The translations under genes and the position numbers were made by a program. This document shows, in pieces, positions 38,525-41,341 of a DNA stretch of 41,341 nt (positions within the stretch are counted from its first letter, which is position 1; every line of letters begins with the position of its first letter). The stretch spans positions 1-41,341 of the forward strand of contig DASUWA010000004.1 in the NCBI GenBank assembly GCA_036378675.1, read 5' to 3'. This DNA is from Acidimicrobiales bacterium. GTDB lineage: Bacteria > Actinomycetota > Acidimicrobiia > Acidimicrobiales > Palsa-688. A model generated the notes under the pieces. That model was given only the letters and a program-made list of their open reading frames with translations, ran no database searches and had not been told where the DNA came from.

Positions 38525-39900
38525 TACGCCGCCCCCAGCTCGAGCAGAAGTTCGCCCGCAGCAAGCAGGCCTTTCCAGAACTGATCCATGACCATCCGTT
38601 CGTTCGGAGCGTGTATGCGGTCGCCTGGTAGTCCTACTCCGAGAAAAAGGACGGGCGCCGCGAGTACCCGGCCGAGTGCTTCCTCAGGGCCGCTTCCACC
38701 TTCACGGGTGAACAGCGGCGGATTGCCCCAGACCTTCTCAATGGCGCTTACGAGGGCGCGCATGGAGGGATGATCGACCGGAGTCAGTGCCGGAGCCACG
38801 CCTCCCTCCGGGGTCACCTCGAGCGACACCGCATCAGGCACCCTATCGCCGAGCCACGCGCGGAACGACGCTTCGACCTCGTCGGGTCGCTGGTCCGGCA
38901 CGAGCCGGAACGCGACCTTGAAGCCCGCGGTGGCGGGCACGATCGTCTTGATTCCCGGTCCTCCGTAACCGGAGTGGATGCCGACGAGCTCGGCCGTCGG
39001 GCGCACACCGACCCGCTCGAGAGAGCTGAAGCCCTTCTCGCCCTCGAGGTACGGGACGCCACCAGCCGCCGCACGGAACTCTGCTTCGTCGAACGGCTGG
39101 GCATCGAGCGACGCCTGCTCTTCCGGTGACAAAGACCGAACCCTGTCGTAGAACCCCGGCAGCGTCACCCGGCCGGCACCGTCCACCAGGCCTGCCGCGA
39201 TTCGCGCTGCGATCCGCGCGGCGTTCGGCACCGCTCCTCCCCACATGCCGCTGTGGAGGTCGATGGTCGCGGTGCGGATCGCGACGTCGAAGGCCACCAA
39301 GCCGCGCATGCCAACGGTCGACGAGGGAGTCTCCTGAGAGATCATCCCCGTGTCCGACACCACGATGACGTCACAGCTGAGCAGCTCCGACTGATCCTTG
39401 AGCAGCGCCTCGAAGTGGGCGCTGCCTACTTCCTCTTCTCCTTCGATCAGCAACTTCAAATTTACGGGCAGCCTCCCGTCGCGGCGAAGCAGCCCTCGTG
39501 CAGCCTCGATCTCGTAGAGCACCTGGCCCTTGTCGTCGATCGCCCCTCGGGCGCGGCACTCGCCGTCGACGATCACCGGGTCGAACGGTGGCGACTTCCA
39601 TTCGTCGAGAGGATCGGTGGGCTGCACGTCGTGATGCCCGTAGACGAGGACCGTCGGCGCGTCCGGGCCGGCGTGCAGCCAGTCTGCATAAACGGCAGGC
39701 AGCCCGGGCGTTTCGAGAAGATTGACGTTCTGGAGGCCTGCGTCGCGCAGCAGGCCGGCGCAGAACTCGGCCGACTTGCGGACGTCACCGGCGTGATCCG
39801 GATCGGCCGAGATGGAAGGGATTCTCAGCCATTCGAACAGGGTGTCGATGATCCGCTGTTCTTCCGCGTCGCGATAGCCCGCCAGCGCCAACTTGGCCAT
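38524..39900 (-). CDS. M20-family dipeptidase
   Basis: The protein (458 residues from ATG 39900) has the co-catalytic zinc motifs: YGHHDVQPTDPLDEW (His89, Asp91), RGAIDDKGQ (bridging Asp), EGEEEVGS (Glu pair), SDTGM and the C-terminal IHAPNERM His. SGMWGGAVPNAA and the dimer domain fit the PepV/CNDP-like group that splits dipeptides or related N-acyl compounds in the cytoplasm. The open frame to 40005 overlaps the divergent lipoprotein gene; ATG 39900 is favoured by TACCGT seven bases before. Confidence 0.9.
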   Translation of the reverse strand: MAKLALAGYRDAEEQRIIDTLFEWLRIPSISADPDHAGDVRKSAEFCAGLLRDAGLQNVNLLETPGLPAVYADWLHAGPDAPTVLVYGHHDVQPTDPLDEWKSPPFDPVIVDGECRARGAIDDKGQVLYEIEAARGLLRRDGRLPVNLKLLIEGEEEVGSAHFEALLKDQSELLSCDVIVVSDTGMISQETPSSTVGMRGLVAFDVAIRTATIDLHSGMWGGAVPNAARIAARIAAGLVDGAGRVTLPGFYDRVRSLSPEEQASLDAQPFDEAEFRAAAGGVPYLEGEKGFSSLERVGVRPTAELVGIHSGYGGPGIKTIVPATAGFKVAFRLVPDQRPDEVEASFRAWLGDRVPDAVSLEVTPEGGVAPALTPVDHPSMRALVSAIEKVWGNPPLFTREGGSGPEEALGRVLAAPVLFLGVGLPGDRIHAPNERMVMDQFWKGLLAAGELLLELGAA

Positions 39901-39907
39901 TCCCTGC

Positions 39908-39913
39908 ACGGTA
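39908..39913 (-). promoter_or_regulatory. Leaderless -10 element of the M20 peptidase gene
   Basis: TACCGT on the minus strand, seven bases before ATG 39900. Confidence 0.5.
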
Positions 39914-39932
39914 GTTGACCCTGGGCGTCGAA

Positions 39933-39938
39933 TAACCT
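39933..39938 (+). promoter_or_regulatory. Leaderless -10 element of the lipoprotein hydrolase gene
   Basis: TAACCT eight bases before GTG 39947. The two divergent -10 elements are only 19 bases apart. Confidence 0.5.
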
Positions 39939-39946
39939 CAGCGCCC

Positions 39947-41341
39947 GTGTTGACCACACACAGGCGGGTGATGGCGGCTTCGGCCGCCGCTGGGTTGCTC
40001 GTCACCGCCTGCTCGAGCGGGCAGTCGCGGGGAGCCCTTCGCCACGTCTCTTCGACAAGCAGTTCCGTCGCGTCAACTACGAGGGTTCCCGCGTCGACGA
40101 TTCAGTGGCACGCCTGCTCGGGATCCGAGGGGCCTGCTCATTTTCAGTGCGCCACCATCTCGGTCCCACGCAATCCGGCAGATCCGTCATCCGGCACCAT
40201 CCTGATGGCCATAGACAGGCGGCCGGCGAACGGCACGAAGTTGGGTTCGCTCATCGTCAATCCCGGAGGTCCCGGCGCGTCGGGGGTTGATTCGCTTCCC
40301 GAGTTGGTCGGTCCGATGCCGAACGACGTGCTCGCCAACTTCGACGTTGTGTCGTTCGACCCGCCCGGGGTGCAACGCACCGCTCCGATCGTCTGCCTGG
40401 ACAGCGCTGGTCTTCAGAACTACTACCACGTCGACCCTGAACCAGTCACCCAGGCCGGCTTCGACGCGCTCGTTCAGGCCGATAGGACCTTTGACACGGG
40501 CTGCCAATCCAGAAGCGGTGCGGAACTTCCCTATGTCAGCACGGCGGACGCCGCCATGGACATGGACGTCCTTCGCCGGGATCTCGGCGACAACAAGATC
40601 ACCTACCTCGGCTTCTCTTACGGGACGCTACTTGGGGCGGTCTACGCCAACCTGTTCCCTCACAACGTTCGAGCGATGGTCCTCGACGGCGCCTTGGACC
40701 CGTCTGTCGGCGTGATCCCTGCATTGGACCAGCAATCGGCCAGTCTCGATGGGCAGCTGAGACAGTTCTTCGCGTCCTGCGAACAATCGTCCTGTGCTTG
40801 GAAACCGTCGGGTGATCCCATGGCTGCCTACCAGGCTCTGTTGTCGAAGGTCCGCAGCACGCCGTTGAAAGTGACCGGGACCACGAGGACGGTGGGACCG
40901 GCGGAGTTCGTCTACGGGACGGCGGTGACCCTGTACTCGACCGCCACGTGGCAGGAGCTGGCGGTGGCGCTCCAGGCGGCCAGCGCGGGCGACGGCGGCC
41001 TATTTCTTCGGTTCTTCGATGCCTACACCGGACGCCAGGCGGACGGCAGCTACAACAACCTGTTCGAGGCCAACCCGGCGATCAACTGCGCGGACGCGCC
41101 GGCGCCGACCATCTCCCAGCTCCAGGCGGACGTCCCCGCCGCCCAGGCCGCTGCACCCGTCTTCGGGGTGCAGAACCTCTACAGCGAGCTCGGCTGCTCG
41201 GTCTGGCCGATCCCTGCGAGCGGCAAGCCGGGCCCCATCCACGCAGCGGGGGCCCCTCCGATCGTCGTGGTCGGAAGTACCGGCGACCCGATCACTCCCT
41301 ACCAGTGGGCTCAGTCGCTCGCGTCTCAGCTGCAGAGCGGG
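39947..41341 (+). CDS. Lipoprotein alpha/beta hydrolase (TAP-like peptidase/esterase), 3' end outside window
   Basis: An open frame of 465 codons runs off the window edge. It starts at GTG 39947 with a lipoprotein signal: THRR, a hydrophobic stretch and lipobox LVTAC (Cys22), so it is exported and lipid-anchored. A Ser/Thr linker precedes the hydrolase fold: LGSLIVNPGGPGASG (oxyanion strand), FDVVSFDPPGVQRT, the nucleophile elbow GFSYGT (Ser224), and GSTGDPITPYQ with the acid Asp447. The catalytic His lies beyond the window. TAP-like relatives release N-terminal peptides or act as esterases (mycobacterial lipoprotein proteases). It diverges from the M20 peptidase gene by 46 bases, suggesting a linked peptide-use role. 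Confidence 0.88.
   Translation, partial: MLTTHRRVMAASAAAGLLVTACSSGQSRGALRHVSSTSSSVASTTRVPASTIQWHACSGSEGPAHFQCATISVPRNPADPSSGTILMAIDRRPANGTKLGSLIVNPGGPGASGVDSLPELVGPMPNDVLANFDVVSFDPPGVQRTAPIVCLDSAGLQNYYHVDPEPVTQAGFDALVQADRTFDTGCQSRSGAELPYVSTADAAMDMDVLRRDLGDNKITYLGFSYGTLLGAVYANLFPHNVRAMVLDGALDPSVGVIPALDQQSASLDGQLRQFFASCEQSSCAWKPSGDPMAAYQALLSKVRSTPLKVTGTTRTVGPAEFVYGTAVTLYSTATWQELAVALQAASAGDGGLFLRFFDAYTGRQADGSYNNLFEANPAINCADAPAPTISQLQADVPAAQAAAPVFGVQNLYSELGCSVWPIPASGKPGPIHAAGAPPIVVVGSTGDPITPYQWAQSLASQLQSG

Overview
The window is a dense, high-GC stretch of a bacterial chromosome, almost certainly from an actinobacterium. The gene families point towards an uncultured Acidimicrobiia-like lineage, which is an inference. 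Clues are an Rpf-type lysozyme domain, a DUF3151 protein, a ferrochelatase with candidate iron-sulfur cysteines, several crotonase and acyl-CoA dehydrogenase genes, and many genes whose only upstream signal is a TANNNT hexamer 6-9 bases before the start codon (leaderless genes). No rRNA, tRNA, CRISPR, intact prophage or transposase gene was seen.

Layout. 1-5 kb: the end of a proline-catabolic aldehyde dehydrogenase, a nitroreductase, a TesB thioesterase, Maf and a UvrD-like helicase. 5-9 kb: a zinc-ribbon protein, a secreted Rpf-type hydrolase, an aminotransferase, a crotonase and an overlooked 55-residue membrane protein. 9-14 kb: a nucleotidyltransferase behind S-adenosylhomocysteine hydrolase (ahcY), a LmbE deacetylase, an acyl-CoA dehydrogenase overlapping ferrochelatase. 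14-18 kb: a repeat-rich 3D-domain wall protein behind a CRP-like site, a FAD-linked oxidase and a crotonase. 18-25 kb: dienelactone hydrolase, a lone ABC ATPase, argS, a third crotonase, a 2-hydroxyacid dehydrogenase and a threonine-synthase-like enzyme. 25-32 kb: GH38 alpha-mannosidase, a cold-shock protein, a MobA-like enzyme, a surface protein coupled to a diguanylate cyclase, and tyrS. 32-41 kb: HIT protein, DUF3151, flavin reductase, an RNase D-like exonuclease, GH13 glucosidase, small conserved genes, a Cys-rich protein, an M20 peptidase and the start of a lipoprotein alpha/beta hydrolase.

Most genes are housekeeping or lipid/amino-acid metabolism in short operons with tight or overlapping junctions. 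The unusual signals are non-coding or translational. (1) Two intergenic elements of about 110-120 bp (upstream of ahcY and downstream of the cold-shock gene) share one architecture: three direct units, a 24-base spacer, two inverted units. (2) A family of four palindromic intergenic repeats shows compensatory stem changes and a CCTCCT loop. (3) Two genes can only be read in full with non-canonical start codons, CTG and ATT, each preceded by a well-spaced Shine-Dalgarno sequence. (4) A nested inverted repeat separates two divergent small genes. None of these assignments could be checked against a database here.
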